This document shows, in pieces, positions 16,408-24,353 of a DNA stretch of 64,000 nt; position 1 is the first letter of the stretch, and the number at the start of each line of letters is the position of its first letter. Under the pieces are notes generated by a model. It ran no database searches and was not told the DNA's origin. It saw only the letters and a list, made by a program, of their open reading frames with translations. This DNA comes from MED-G105 sp039819085 (GTDB taxonomy: Bacteria; Pseudomonadota; Alphaproteobacteria; Caulobacterales; Parvularculaceae): contig JBCBSQ010000014.1 in the NCBI GenBank assembly GCA_039819085.1, positions 1 through 64,000 of the forward strand, in the 5' to 3' direction. The translations under genes were made by a program, and so were the position numbers.

Positions 16408-17991
16408 TTATTGTTCGAGCGCGCCGAGGAGCGCCTCGTTAAGGGACTCGATCGCCGCGTCGGCGCCCATGCGCCGGCGCGCATCGGCGATCCAGGGCTC
16501 GAACGCCGCCGCGGCCGCGCCTTCCAGCTCGCCAAGATAATCGAGCGATTTGCTGAGGTTTTCTTTCCGCAGGCTGTCCTCCGCGCGGCTGATGACCGAC
16601 GGCGCGTCATCGCCCTCAGTGTACTCAGATGGCCGCACACTGACCAGTTCCTCAATATTGGCGCGCAAGGTGCTCAACGGTCCGGACGCCTTCTCGCGCG
16701 CCGCCGCGGCGATTGCTGCACGTGCGAACGGGTCAAAGCCGTCCTTTAACTGAGCGATCGTCGGCGCGCCACGAGACGCCGCGGTCCGGAGCTTTTCGAG
16801 CCCCTCAAGACCCGGCGCGAGCCCTGTCAGAACCGCCAGTTCATTTGTGTACGGCGCGCCGGAATTGACCATACGCGACAATGAGCTCAATGCGAGGGCC
16901 GCGGCTGCGTTCTTGCCGGTCCGCTCCGCCTCGGCCGTAGTCGCGGCTTGCGCGCCCGCCAGTTGAGCCTGAAGCTCCTGGATCTGCAGGGCCGTCTGTT
17001 CGAGCCGCTGGGCGAGTTCTTCCTGGAAGGTCGTCTGCAGACGCGCAATCTGTTCGGCCTGGCGTTCCGTGTCTTCACGCTCTTGCGCCAAAGCCGCGCC
17101 GAACTCCTTCGCCTGGCGTTCGAAAGCGGCGCGCAGCGCGCTGATTTCTTCAGCGAGCGCGCCGGCGGCGGCTGCGGTCGCCGCGCCCGTCGCCTGTCCG
17201 ACGGCGCTTTGCGCGGACGCTGCGGCTTGCGTCTCGGCGGCGCTGGCGACGGCAATTGGCTCAGGTTCAGCTTCAGCTTCAGTTTCAGCCTCAGGCGTCT
17301 CCGCAGGTTCGCCGGCGTCCGACATCGCTTGCTTCGCCGCCGCCGCCACGTCATTCGATGGCGCTTCGGCTGGGTCGGGAAGCTCCGCCACGGTCTCTTC
17401 AGCGGGTGCCGGCTCTGTCTTCGCCGTCTGGCTTCGACCGGTGACGCGGTTCAGGATCTTGGCGGCCTCCGCGCCAATGCCGCCGGACGACTTGCGTTCA
17501 GGCTCATCGGCCTTGAGGGTCACGACCTCTGCGTCTGCTGGTTCCGGCGCAGCCTCGGGCTCGGCGGGCGCTTCGGGTTCGTCAGCAGGCGTTGGTTCGG
17601 CTGCGGGTTCCTCTGCAGGTTCCGGGGCGGGCTCAGGAGCGGGTTCCGGTTCTGGCGCAGGTTCCGGCTCAGCAGGCTGCGCCATTTCCGGTTCAGCCAT
17701 TTCAGCAGCCGGGGCCTCGTCCGTCGTCATTGATGCGTCGTCTTGCGAAACGGACGCGACCTCGAGCGATTCCTGAAACTGTCGACCGGAGATAATGCTC
17801 ACAAACAAAGTTGCGATCCCGACCACGGCCACCCCGGTAAAGATCCAGCCCAGGGTCGCGTTCGACTTGCCGGTGCCATAGGCGCCGTATTTTGAAGAGC
17901 GGGCCGCGTCGCCAGCTTCGACGACTTCCGCCTCCACTTCTTCTACTCCGCCGTTCTGCTTTGTGGTGTCATTGGTGTCACTGGCGGCCAT
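16408..17991 (-). CDS. Mitofilin (Mic60-like) membrane protein
   Basis: This is a 527-residue alphaproteobacterial mitofilin homologue. Mic60 shapes intracytoplasmic membranes and contacts the outer membrane. Layout: cytosolic acidic N-terminus, one TM helix (about 45-68), a long Pro/Ala/Glu-rich linker (about 90-260), a coiled coil (about 280-370), and a C-terminal mitofilin region (about 400-527) with PTIAQLKDGFDPFARAAIAAA. It lies between hemD and hemY, its known gene context in this class. The ATG at 17991 fits. The linker is compositionally biased but in frame. Confidence 0.88.
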   Translation of the reverse strand: MAASDTNDTTKQNGGVEEVEAEVVEAGDAARSSKYGAYGTGKSNATLGWIFTGVAVVGIATLFVSIISGRQFQESLEVASVSQDDASMTTDEAPAAEMAEPEMAQPAEPEPAPEPEPAPEPAPEPAEEPAAEPTPADEPEAPAEPEAAPEPADAEVVTLKADEPERKSSGGIGAEAAKILNRVTGRSQTAKTEPAPAEETVAELPDPAEAPSNDVAAAAKQAMSDAGEPAETPEAETEAEAEPEPIAVASAAETQAAASAQSAVGQATGAATAAAAGALAEEISALRAAFERQAKEFGAALAQEREDTERQAEQIARLQTTFQEELAQRLEQTALQIQELQAQLAGAQAATTAEAERTGKNAAAALALSSLSRMVNSGAPYTNELAVLTGLAPGLEGLEKLRTAASRGAPTIAQLKDGFDPFARAAIAAAAREKASGPLSTLRANIEELVSVRPSEYTEGDDAPSVISRAEDSLRKENLSKSLDYLGELEGAAAAAFEPWIADARRRMGADAAIESLNEALLGALEQ

Positions 17992-18113
17992 AGGGATGCT
18001 CCTCTAATCCGGCGCGGGCTGTAACGGATTTCCAATTCGGCGCGCAAGGGCGCGCGTGCGGCGCTACTATTGCCTTCCGCAATTGGGTCTTCAACCTTGA
18101 TTGTCGTTGGAGC

Positions 18114-18857
18114 TTAACGTTCGAGCGCGTCTATCAGGGCAGTCGCCGTCGGTTTTTCTGCAATCCGGATTTCGCGCCACGCTGAGGAGCCGATAGCGGC
18201 TTGGGCGGCCGCGGCGACGTTTGCGCTGAGGCAGGTGGCCACGAGGTCCTTCGTCCGATCGATCCGTCCGCCAGCGCGCAGCGCGTCCACAAACAGGCGC
18301 GCCGTGCGGGGGGAGAAAAACGCGACCTGTATCGGCGCGTCACTGGCCTCAAGCGAGTCAATCGCGGCGATCGCGGCCGGGGCGAGCGCCGCGGCCGGCG
18401 TCGCTTCATATATCACCGTGCGCGCCGCCGGGACTGCGCGATCGTTCAACTCCTTGACGAGATCGCCTTTGCGGTGCGTTCCGGCGAGATGCAGGATAGC
18501 GCCGAAAGCGATCTCGATGCCGTATACGGATTTAATTAGATCCGCCAGCGAAACGACGTCCCCAGCAGCGGCGTAAATGCGCCGAAATCCCGCTGCTTTC
18601 AGGGCGTCGCCGGTGGCGCCGCCGACCGCGAAGGCGGGCAATCCCCGTTCGTCGGATTTCGCCTCAAACGCCCTAACGCCGTTCGCTGACGTAAAGGCGA
18701 GCGCCGCAACGCCATCCAGCGAGACGGTGGCGTCATTTTCTTCGATCGTCATGAGCGGCGAATTTACGGCGCGCATGCCGCGCGCTTCAATTGCGGAGAT
18801 AAGCCGCATCGCGTCTTCTTCCGGACGCGTAACGATGACCGCCGTCTCCCGGCGCAT
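18114..18857 (-). CDS. hemD: Uroporphyrinogen-III synthase
   Basis: This 247-residue HemD closes hydroxymethylbilane into uroporphyrinogen III. Sequence conservation in the family is low, but the match is consistent. It begins AVIVTRPEEDA, has the hallmark LAFTSANGVRAF (about 55-66), FAVGGATGDAL, the interdomain ILHLAGTHRKGDL, and VAFFSPRTARLFVDAL. The ATG at 18857 has AAGGAG six bases upstream and is clearly better than the in-frame GTG-type extension to 18905. It heads the hemD-mitofilin-hemY row, divergent from tsaD. hemC, normally directly upstream, is absent. Confidence 0.88.
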   Translation of the reverse strand: MRRETAVIVTRPEEDAMRLISAIEARGMRAVNSPLMTIEENDATVSLDGVAALAFTSANGVRAFEAKSDERGLPAFAVGGATGDALKAAGFRRIYAAAGDVVSLADLIKSVYGIEIAFGAILHLAGTHRKGDLVKELNDRAVPAARTVIYEATPAAALAPAAIAAIDSLEASDAPIQVAFFSPRTARLFVDALRAGGRIDRTKDLVATCLSANVAAAAQAAIGSSAWREIRIAEKPTATALIDALER

Positions 18858-18975
18858 CAGCGCTCCTTTGGCGGGGGCGGCTTGCGTAGACGTCATCTTG
18901 GGCAATATCCCATGCTTTCGGTGGGTAGCTAAAGGCGCGCAAGACTAGTCCTAAACGCCAAGGCCTTGAGAAACG

Positions 18976-20127
18976 ATGACCGCATTTGATGAAAATCCAC
19001 GGGCGGCCAATGGAAATTTCCGATTGCTGGGCCTCGAGACAAGCTGCGACGACACGGCGGCGGCGGTTCTCGAGGTGACGGTCGATGACGGTTATCTTAT
19101 CGAAACCCGCGTTCTTTCCAATGAAGTTTGGACGCAGCACGACGCCCACGCCGCCTATGGCGGCGTTGTGCCGGAAATCGCCGCGCGCAGTCATGTGGAG
19201 CGGGTCGATGTCGTGGCGGCGCGCGCGATGAGCGCGGCGGGCGTCGGTTTTGGCGATCTTGACGCCGTCGCCGCGACCGCCGGGCCGGGTCTTGTCGGCG
19301 GCGTCATGGTCGGGCTGACAGCGGCGAAGGCGATCGCCCTTTCTCATGGGTTGCCGCTCATTCCCGTCAATCATCTCGAAGGGCACGCCCTGTCGGCGAG
19401 GCTCACTGAAGCCACTCCCTTTCCGTATCTTCTCTTGCTGATCTCGGGCGGCCATACCCAGCTGATCGCCGTCGAAGCGCTGGGGCGCTACCGGCGGCTC
19501 GGCACAACGATTGACGATGCGGCGGGTGAGGCGTTCGACAAGACCGCAAAGCTACTGGGGCTTGGCCAGCCAGGGGGACCGCGCATCGAAAGCGCGGCCG
19601 TGGGCGGACGCGCATCGCGGTTTGACCTGCCGAAACCACTTCAGAGACGGCCAGGGTGCGACTTTTCTTTTTCCGGTCTGAAGACCGCCGTCCGGCTTCT
19701 TGCAGAAGAGCATGCGGACAAGAAAGGCGAGATTGATGGTCAGACCGTAGCCGATATCGCGGCCAGTTTTCAGGACGCGGTCGCCGCTCATCTCGCCGCC
19801 CGAACGCAGCGCGCAATAAAGGCGCTTTCGACGGATAGCAGGTATGGCCAGCTCATTGTGGCTGGCGGCGTTGCGGCGAACTGCGCCGTCCGAGGCGCGT
19901 TGGATGTCGTCTGCGGCGAGGCGAATTGGCGGCTTGTCGCGCCGCCCTCTCGTTTCTGTACGGACAACGGCGCGATGATCGCGCTGGCTGGCGCGGAGCG
20001 ACTTGCGGCGGGGATGACGCCTGGACGTCGGGAAGCGCTTGGGTTCGCGCCGCGGGCGCGCTGGCCATTAGCGCCGCCGGTCGCAGGCCGAGAACACGGC
20101 GGCGGTCGGAAGGGACCAAAGGCCTGA
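18976..20127 (+). CDS. tsaD: tRNA N6-adenosine threonylcarbamoyltransferase TsaD
   Basis: This is a 383-residue TsaD, the catalytic subunit that transfers threonylcarbamoyl from its AMP ester to A37 of tRNA. It shows LGLETSCDDTAAAVL at the N-terminus, PGLVGGVMVG, the metal site HLEGH with two His near 137-141, LISGGHTQL, FSFSGLKTA, VAGGVAANCAVR and FCTDNGAMIA. The Arg/Gly-rich C-terminal tail is slightly longer than usual. The ATG at 18976 fits. The gene is divergent from hemD (118 bp), as in many alphaproteobacteria. It works with TsaB (start of window) and with TsaC and TsaE, which are not here. Confidence 0.96.
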   Translation: MTAFDENPRAANGNFRLLGLETSCDDTAAAVLEVTVDDGYLIETRVLSNEVWTQHDAHAAYGGVVPEIAARSHVERVDVVAARAMSAAGVGFGDLDAVAATAGPGLVGGVMVGLTAAKAIALSHGLPLIPVNHLEGHALSARLTEATPFPYLLLLISGGHTQLIAVEALGRYRRLGTTIDDAAGEAFDKTAKLLGLGQPGGPRIESAAVGGRASRFDLPKPLQRRPGCDFSFSGLKTAVRLLAEEHADKKGEIDGQTVADIAASFQDAVAAHLAARTQRAIKALSTDSRYGQLIVAGGVAANCAVRGALDVVCGEANWRLVAPPSRFCTDNGAMIALAGAERLAAGMTPGRREALGFAPRARWPLAPPVAGREHGGGRKGPKA

Positions 20128-20136
20128 CGTCGCCGA

Positions 20137-20153
20137 CAGACCTGTCAGGTCTG
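20137..20153. repeat. Perfect inverted repeat CAGACCTG-T-CAGGTCTG
   Basis: Two 8-base arms flank a single T, starting 10 bp after the tsaD stop. It could be an operator or the first half of a termination structure. The arms are too close for a stable RNA loop, which favours a protein-binding palindrome. Confidence 0.5.
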
Positions 20154-20156
20154 AGC

Positions 20157-20192
20157 GGACCGCGGAGAACGGGGGCGCGTTCCCCGCGGTCC
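20157..20192 (+). terminator. Strong hairpin after tsaD
   Basis: The arms GGACCGCGG and CCGCGGTCC pair perfectly over 9 bp. After one mismatch, a further GAACG/CGTTC pairs inside, leaving a 6-base loop. No U-run follows, so it would act as a Rho-type end or a stability hairpin rather than a canonical intrinsic terminator. Confidence 0.55.
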
Positions 20193-20324
20193 TATCTAGC
20201 GCCGGCACTCCTCAGCGCGTCCGCGTCAATGGGGCTTGACGCGCAAACGAAGAAGCCGCCGGCTGCCGAGACGAGGCCGCGAGGGGATCGGGAGGGGCGT
20301 TTTCGCGAATTCGCATCGACGCCG

Positions 20325-20339
20325 TTAAAACGTGATTAA
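20325..20339. promoter_or_regulatory. CtrA-type binding site upstream of gpsA
   Basis: The sequence reads TTAA, AACGTGA, TTAA: the perfect TTAA-N7-TTAA spacing recognised by the cell-cycle regulator CtrA in alphaproteobacteria. It lies 118 bp before the gpsA ATG. At this GC content such a site is expected less than once per 64 kb by chance, yet two perfect copies are present. Confidence 0.55.
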
Positions 20340-20456
20340 GGGAAAATATCCGTCGCGCGTTCGCCGCTTTTCTTCATCGGCTCGCGCGCGTCGGGATTAT
20401 GGATTGCCGCGGAGATCGCGTTCGCGGTGATTTTCGAAGTGGGCGATGATGGGATC

Positions 20457-21461
20457 ATGACGTCAGGATTTGCGAGCATCGCAGTGATTGGCGCGGGCGC
20501 GTGGGGCACCGCGCTCGCGAACCTCGCGGCGTCGACGGGCGTTCGCACGACGCTGGTTGCGCGGACCAGCGACGCCGCGGCGGCGCTCCTCAGGGACAGG
20601 GAGAACAAGCAACGCCTGCCTGGCGCGTCATTGCATGAAGGCGTTCGCCCCGTGGGTCCGGACGACGATATCTCGAACGTGGACGCGATCCTATTCGTCG
20701 CGCCGACGCAGACCGCGCGGGCGCACTTCGAACGGTTCGCGGCGGAAATGCGGCCGGTTCCCGTGGCGATCGCGTCAAAAGGGGTTGAGCTCTCAAGCGG
20801 CATGTTCTTGCCTGAAGTCCTTGCGGAGGTATGGCCCGGCGCCGCGCCGGCGATTGTTTCCGGCCCGACATTCGCCTCGGAGGTGGCGGGCGGCCTGCCA
20901 GCGGCGGCGACCCTCGCCGCGTCTAGTGCGGCGTTGCGCGACGCCTGGCGCGCGTCTCTCGCAAGTCCGCGATTCCGGCTTTACCCCACGGAAGACGTGT
21001 TGGGCGCAGCCCTTGGCGGCGCGATGAAGAATGTGCTGGCGATCGCCGCGGGGGCGGTCACGGGCGCAGGCCTTGGCGAGAGCGCGCGAGCGGCGACGAT
21101 TGCGAGAGGCTTTGCGGAGGCGCGCCGACTGGCTTCGGCGATCGGCGTCGAAGCTGAAACCTTGGGCGGTCTTTCCGGTCTTGGCGATCTCATATTGACG
21201 GCGACGTCGATGGAGAGCCGTAATATGTCGCTCGGCTACGAAATCGGGCGCGGCGCGTCCGCGAAAGATGTTCTGGCGAAGCGTTCAACCGTCTCGGAAG
21301 GCGCGTTGACTGCGGCGGCGCTTCTGAAACGCGCAGATCACTGCGGCGTCGACCTGCCGATCTGCAGGGCGGTGGACGACCTGATCGAAGGCGTCCGCGC
21401 TCTGGAGGACATTATATCGGAGTTGCTGACGCGACCGCCGCCGGCGGCGGAAGCGATCTAG
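20457..21461 (+). CDS. gpsA: Glycerol-3-phosphate dehydrogenase [NAD(P)+]
   Basis: This 334-residue GpsA reduces dihydroxyacetone phosphate to sn-glycerol-3-phosphate for phospholipid synthesis. It has the N-terminal dinucleotide loop VIGAGAWGTALA (about 9-20), ASKGVE near 110, SGPTFASEVAGGLP near 143-156, GGAMKNVLAIAAG with the catalytic Lys, and SRNMSLGYEIGRG. The ATG at 20457 matches the family; an in-frame GTG 10 codons upstream is less likely. It ends in a 4 bp convergent overlap with the 21458-21835 gene. A CtrA-type site upstream suggests cell-cycle timing of phospholipid supply. Confidence 0.95.
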   Translation: MTSGFASIAVIGAGAWGTALANLAASTGVRTTLVARTSDAAAALLRDRENKQRLPGASLHEGVRPVGPDDDISNVDAILFVAPTQTARAHFERFAAEMRPVPVAIASKGVELSSGMFLPEVLAEVWPGAAPAIVSGPTFASEVAGGLPAAATLAASSAALRDAWRASLASPRFRLYPTEDVLGAALGGAMKNVLAIAAGAVTGAGLGESARAATIARGFAEARRLASAIGVEAETLGGLSGLGDLILTATSMESRNMSLGYEIGRGASAKDVLAKRSTVSEGALTAAALLKRADHCGVDLPICRAVDDLIEGVRALEDIISELLTRPPPAAEAI

Positions 21462-21835
21462 TTGGAGACCCGGGCTGACCGGATGTACGCGCGGCAGCTT
21501 GCTTCATACGGGCGGGCGGAAAGACGCGCGTTCCAACCTGCGGTCCAGGCGCGCGCCTGATCCTCGCCATCAGCGCGGCAATGCTCGTATCCGGTACGGT
21601 ATTGCGAGGACATCACGTCGACGCTCGAGCCAGCGAGATCAAAGGCCGCATCATAGCAGTAGCATTCGCCCGGCTCCGCCGCCTGGATAAGCTCTAGAAG
21701 CTCATTGTCGGCGTGCGCGACCCGCTTCGGCTTCGCCGATGACCCCGTCGGCCCACTCGCCAGCGCGAAAATCGCCGCGGCGATCACCGCCAGCACCAAG
21801 ACGCCTCCGAAAACAGCTTCGATCCGGCTTCCCAT
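21458..21835 (-). CDS. Small membrane-anchored hypothetical protein with paired cysteines
   Basis: This is a 125-residue protein with one N-terminal TM or signal-anchor helix (VFGGVLVLAVIAAAIFALAS, about 8-27) and a compact C-terminal part containing GECYCYDAAFD and two later cysteines (HCRAD, SCRAY). These suggest one or two disulfides in the periplasm. No family is recognised. The start is ATG at 21835. It overlaps the gpsA stop by 4 bp in convergent orientation. Confidence 0.65.
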   Translation of the reverse strand: MGSRIEAVFGGVLVLAVIAAAIFALASGPTGSSAKPKRVAHADNELLELIQAAEPGECYCYDAAFDLAGSSVDVMSSQYRTGYEHCRADGEDQARAWTAGWNARLSARPYEASCRAYIRSARVSN

Positions 21836-21962
21836 GGTCGTGTCCCCTCAACGCGCCGATACAACGCCTGACTCGCATCGCACGCTTCAGGCTTTCTTTC
21901 TTTTATCTTAACCTTAAACGAGCCTTGTCGCCAAGCGTGGCCGAAAAAGGACTCGCGCCAGG

Positions 21963-23192
21963 CTATTTCGCGTTTTGCGCCCGCCGCGCGAGGAGCTTCA
22001 ACCTCAGCGCGTTCAGCCGGATAAAGCCTTCGGCGTCTTTCTGGTCATAGACGGCGTCTTCCTCGAACGTGACGTGTTCTGCGGAGTAAAGCGACTTCGT
22101 TGACCGGCGGCTCTCCACGGTCGCTTGCCCCTTGTAGAGTTTCAACGTCACGTCGCCGGAGACATGCTCCTGGCTCTTGTCAATTGCGGCCTGGAGCATC
22201 TCCCGCTCAGGCGCGAACCAGAAGCCGTTATAGATGAGCTCTGCGTAGCGCGGCATGAGGTCGTCTTTGAGGTGGCCGGCGCCGCCGTCGAGCGTAATCT
22301 GCTCAATGCCGCGATGCGCTGCGAGGAGGACGGCGCCGCCCGGCGTTTCGTAAACGCCACGAGACTTCATGCCGACAAACCGGTTCTCGACAAAATCGAG
22401 CCGGCCGCACCCATGGCGTCCGCCAAGCTCGTTGAGGCGAGTGAGGAGCGCCGCTGGCGAGAGCGCCTCCCCGTCAATAGAGACCGCGTCGCCTTTTTCG
22501 AAGCCAATGGTGACGCGTTCGGCCGCGTCCGGCGCGTCTTCCGGCGCTGTCGTTCGCTGAAAGACATAGTCCGGCGCCGGTTCGGCCGGGTCCTCCAGCA
22601 CTTTGCCTTCAGAGGACGTATGCAGAAGGTTCGCGTCCACTGAAAAAGGCGCTTCGCCCCGCTTGTCCTTGGCGATGGCGATCTGGTGCGCTTCGGCGAA
22701 CTCGATGAGCTTCGCCCGGCTGTTGAGATCCCATTCCCGCCACGGCGCGATCACCTTGATGTCCGGATCAAGGGCGTAGGCGGAGAGTTCAAAGCGCACC
22801 TGGTCATTGCCCTTGCCGGTCGCGCCGTGGGAGACGGCGTCGGCGCCGGTCGCCTTTGCGATTTCGACTAGCCGCTTTGAAATCAGGGGGCGCGCGATCG
22901 ACGTGCCTAGCTGATATTCGCCTTCATAGAGCGCGTTCGCGCGCATCATCGGAAAAACGAAGTCGCGGACGAATTCCTCGCGCAGGTCTTCGATGTAGAC
23001 GTGTTCCGGTTTCACCCCTGCTCGCAGCGCCTTTTCGCGCGCCGGCTCGAGTTCTTCGCCCTGGCCTAGATCGGCGGTGAACGTCACGACCTCGCAATCG
23101 TATTCGGTTTGCAGCCATTTCAGGATGACCGATGTGTCGAGGCCGCCTGAATAGGCCAGCACGACCTTCTTGATGTCCGTAGAGTTTGCCAT
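21963..23192 (-). CDS. argG: Argininosuccinate synthase
   Basis: This 409-residue ArgG condenses citrulline and aspartate with ATP hydrolysis in arginine synthesis. The PP-loop AYSGGLDTSVILKWL is at about 13-27. Also seen are TADLGQGEELEPAR, the region ATGKGNDQVRFEL near 122-134, NGFWFAPERE, and GQATVESRRSTKSLY. It is full length with the ATG at 23192. It stands alone between the small membrane protein and the SdpI gene; no other arg gene is nearby. Confidence 0.97.
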   Translation of the reverse strand: MANSTDIKKVVLAYSGGLDTSVILKWLQTEYDCEVVTFTADLGQGEELEPAREKALRAGVKPEHVYIEDLREEFVRDFVFPMMRANALYEGEYQLGTSIARPLISKRLVEIAKATGADAVSHGATGKGNDQVRFELSAYALDPDIKVIAPWREWDLNSRAKLIEFAEAHQIAIAKDKRGEAPFSVDANLLHTSSEGKVLEDPAEPAPDYVFQRTTAPEDAPDAAERVTIGFEKGDAVSIDGEALSPAALLTRLNELGGRHGCGRLDFVENRFVGMKSRGVYETPGGAVLLAAHRGIEQITLDGGAGHLKDDLMPRYAELIYNGFWFAPEREMLQAAIDKSQEHVSGDVTLKLYKGQATVESRRSTKSLYSAEHVTFEEDAVYDQKDAEGFIRLNALRLKLLARRAQNAK

Positions 23193-23284
23193 GTCGCTTC
23201 GTTAGCCCAATCAGGCGGGGATGCGAAGCGTCATTCATTGTTGCGTCAATCTTGCGAAATCGGCCTTGGGATATCGGCGTCGCG

Positions 23285-23944
23285 TCATCGCGCGCGTTGA
23301 GGGTCGCCTCGCCAGGCGAAATAGGAAGCCAACGTTCCGACGACGACGCTCGCGGCGAGGCCAGCCAACATCGCTTTCAGCGCGATCTCCCGGTCAACCA
23401 GATACATGATCGCGATCATCAAGACGCTGCTGAGGACGAACCCCCAGCCGCAGATCCGATTGCCGACCGACCAGGCGCGATCGCTGGAGAGCGTCCAGGG
23501 CGTCCGTAACCCCGCGAAGTAGTTCGATTTCGACTTCGCCATCAGATTGCCGGCCAGGCCGACAAAAGCGGCTGACCCAATAAGGATAAGGTCAACGCCC
23601 GGCGTCGCGCCGGTCATCGCGCTTGCGATGATTACTGCGTGAGCGAGACCGATTATCAGTATACCGCCAATCCAGCCAGTGAGGAAGAACTCCTTGCTTT
23701 TCTCCAGGTTGTCGCGGCGGGGATCGATGATCGGCGCAAGCGCAAACGCTGCGGAAATGGCGGCCGCCATCAAAGGAAGGCCGAAAATAACCACGCTGCG
23801 CGTCGCGAAGCGGTTTGGTTCGCCGTCAACGCCCCATTGAATCGGAAACACGCCGTCGGCCGGCAGCGCGCCGCGGGCGTAGAGGCTCCCTGCGAGCATA
23901 AGCAGGATCGTTCCGCTGCTCCAGATAAGGCCAGTCCGGATCAT
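23285..23944 (-). CDS. SdpI-family integral membrane protein
   Basis: This is a 219-residue protein with about six TM helices. The N-terminal DUF1648-like part has PIQWGVDGEPNRF. The SdpI signature KSNYFAGLRTPWTLSSDRAW lies near 158-177, with WSVGNRICGW after it. In Bacillus subtilis SdpI gives immunity to the SDP toxin and signals by sequestering SdpR. The ATG overlaps the stop of the SdpR gene as ATGA, so the two are coupled. No toxin gene (sdpC) is near, so function here may be envelope stress sensing. Confidence 0.85.
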   Translation of the reverse strand: MIRTGLIWSSGTILLMLAGSLYARGALPADGVFPIQWGVDGEPNRFATRSVVIFGLPLMAAAISAAFALAPIIDPRRDNLEKSKEFFLTGWIGGILIIGLAHAVIIASAMTGATPGVDLILIGSAAFVGLAGNLMAKSKSNYFAGLRTPWTLSSDRAWSVGNRICGWGFVLSSVLMIAIMYLVDREIALKAMLAGLAASVVVGTLASYFAWRGDPQRAR

Positions 23945-24258
23945 TGGGTCCCCCGTCTTTTCCGCGCCGCATTCGCGGGCCTTTCCAAAGCCGCGCCATC
24001 GCCGACCTTCAAAAGATCGAACGCCATGGAGAGGGCGTCTTCTGCGACTGATACATTGATGGCGTAGATGAGGCTTGTTCCGTGACGCTCCGCGTCAATG
24101 AGCCCGGCCGCCTTGAGGGCGTTCAAATGGCCCGACACGGTCGGTTTCGGCATGTCGAGCCGATCTGCGATATCGCCCGCCGACAATTCCTTTGTCTTCA
24201 GCATGGCGATGATCCGCCGTCGAGCTGGATGGGCGAGCGCCTGGAAAACATCCGTCAT
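23941..24258 (-). CDS. SdpR-like ArsR-family transcriptional repressor
   Basis: This is a 105-residue winged-helix protein of the ArsR type, SdpR subgroup. The opening FQALAHPARRRIIAMLK and the recognition-helix region MPKPTVSGHLNALKAAGLID (about 39-58) are typical. No metal-binding Cys pair is present, as in SdpR. It is translated with SdpI (ATGA overlap). By analogy it should repress its own operon until SdpI holds it at the membrane. Confidence 0.87.
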   Translation of the reverse strand: MTDVFQALAHPARRRIIAMLKTKELSAGDIADRLDMPKPTVSGHLNALKAAGLIDAERHGTSLIYAINVSVAEDALSMAFDLLKVGDGAALERPANAARKRRGTQ

Positions 24259-24353
24259 GTTCGGTATTTTGGGAAATATCGAAATAAAGTCAAGCGCCGC
24301 GAATGGCCTCCGGCCCTGACAGGCGTCCTTGGCGCCTTGCGCCGTGGAGTGGT

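Larger units (their letters stand above)
20128..20456. other. Intergenic region tsaD-gpsA
   Basis: This is 329 bp without a convincing gene. It holds a perfect short palindrome (20137-20153), a strong hairpin (20157-20192) and a perfect CtrA-type site (20325-20339), each listed separately. The frame running through it from inside tsaD is a shadow. Confidence 0.7.
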
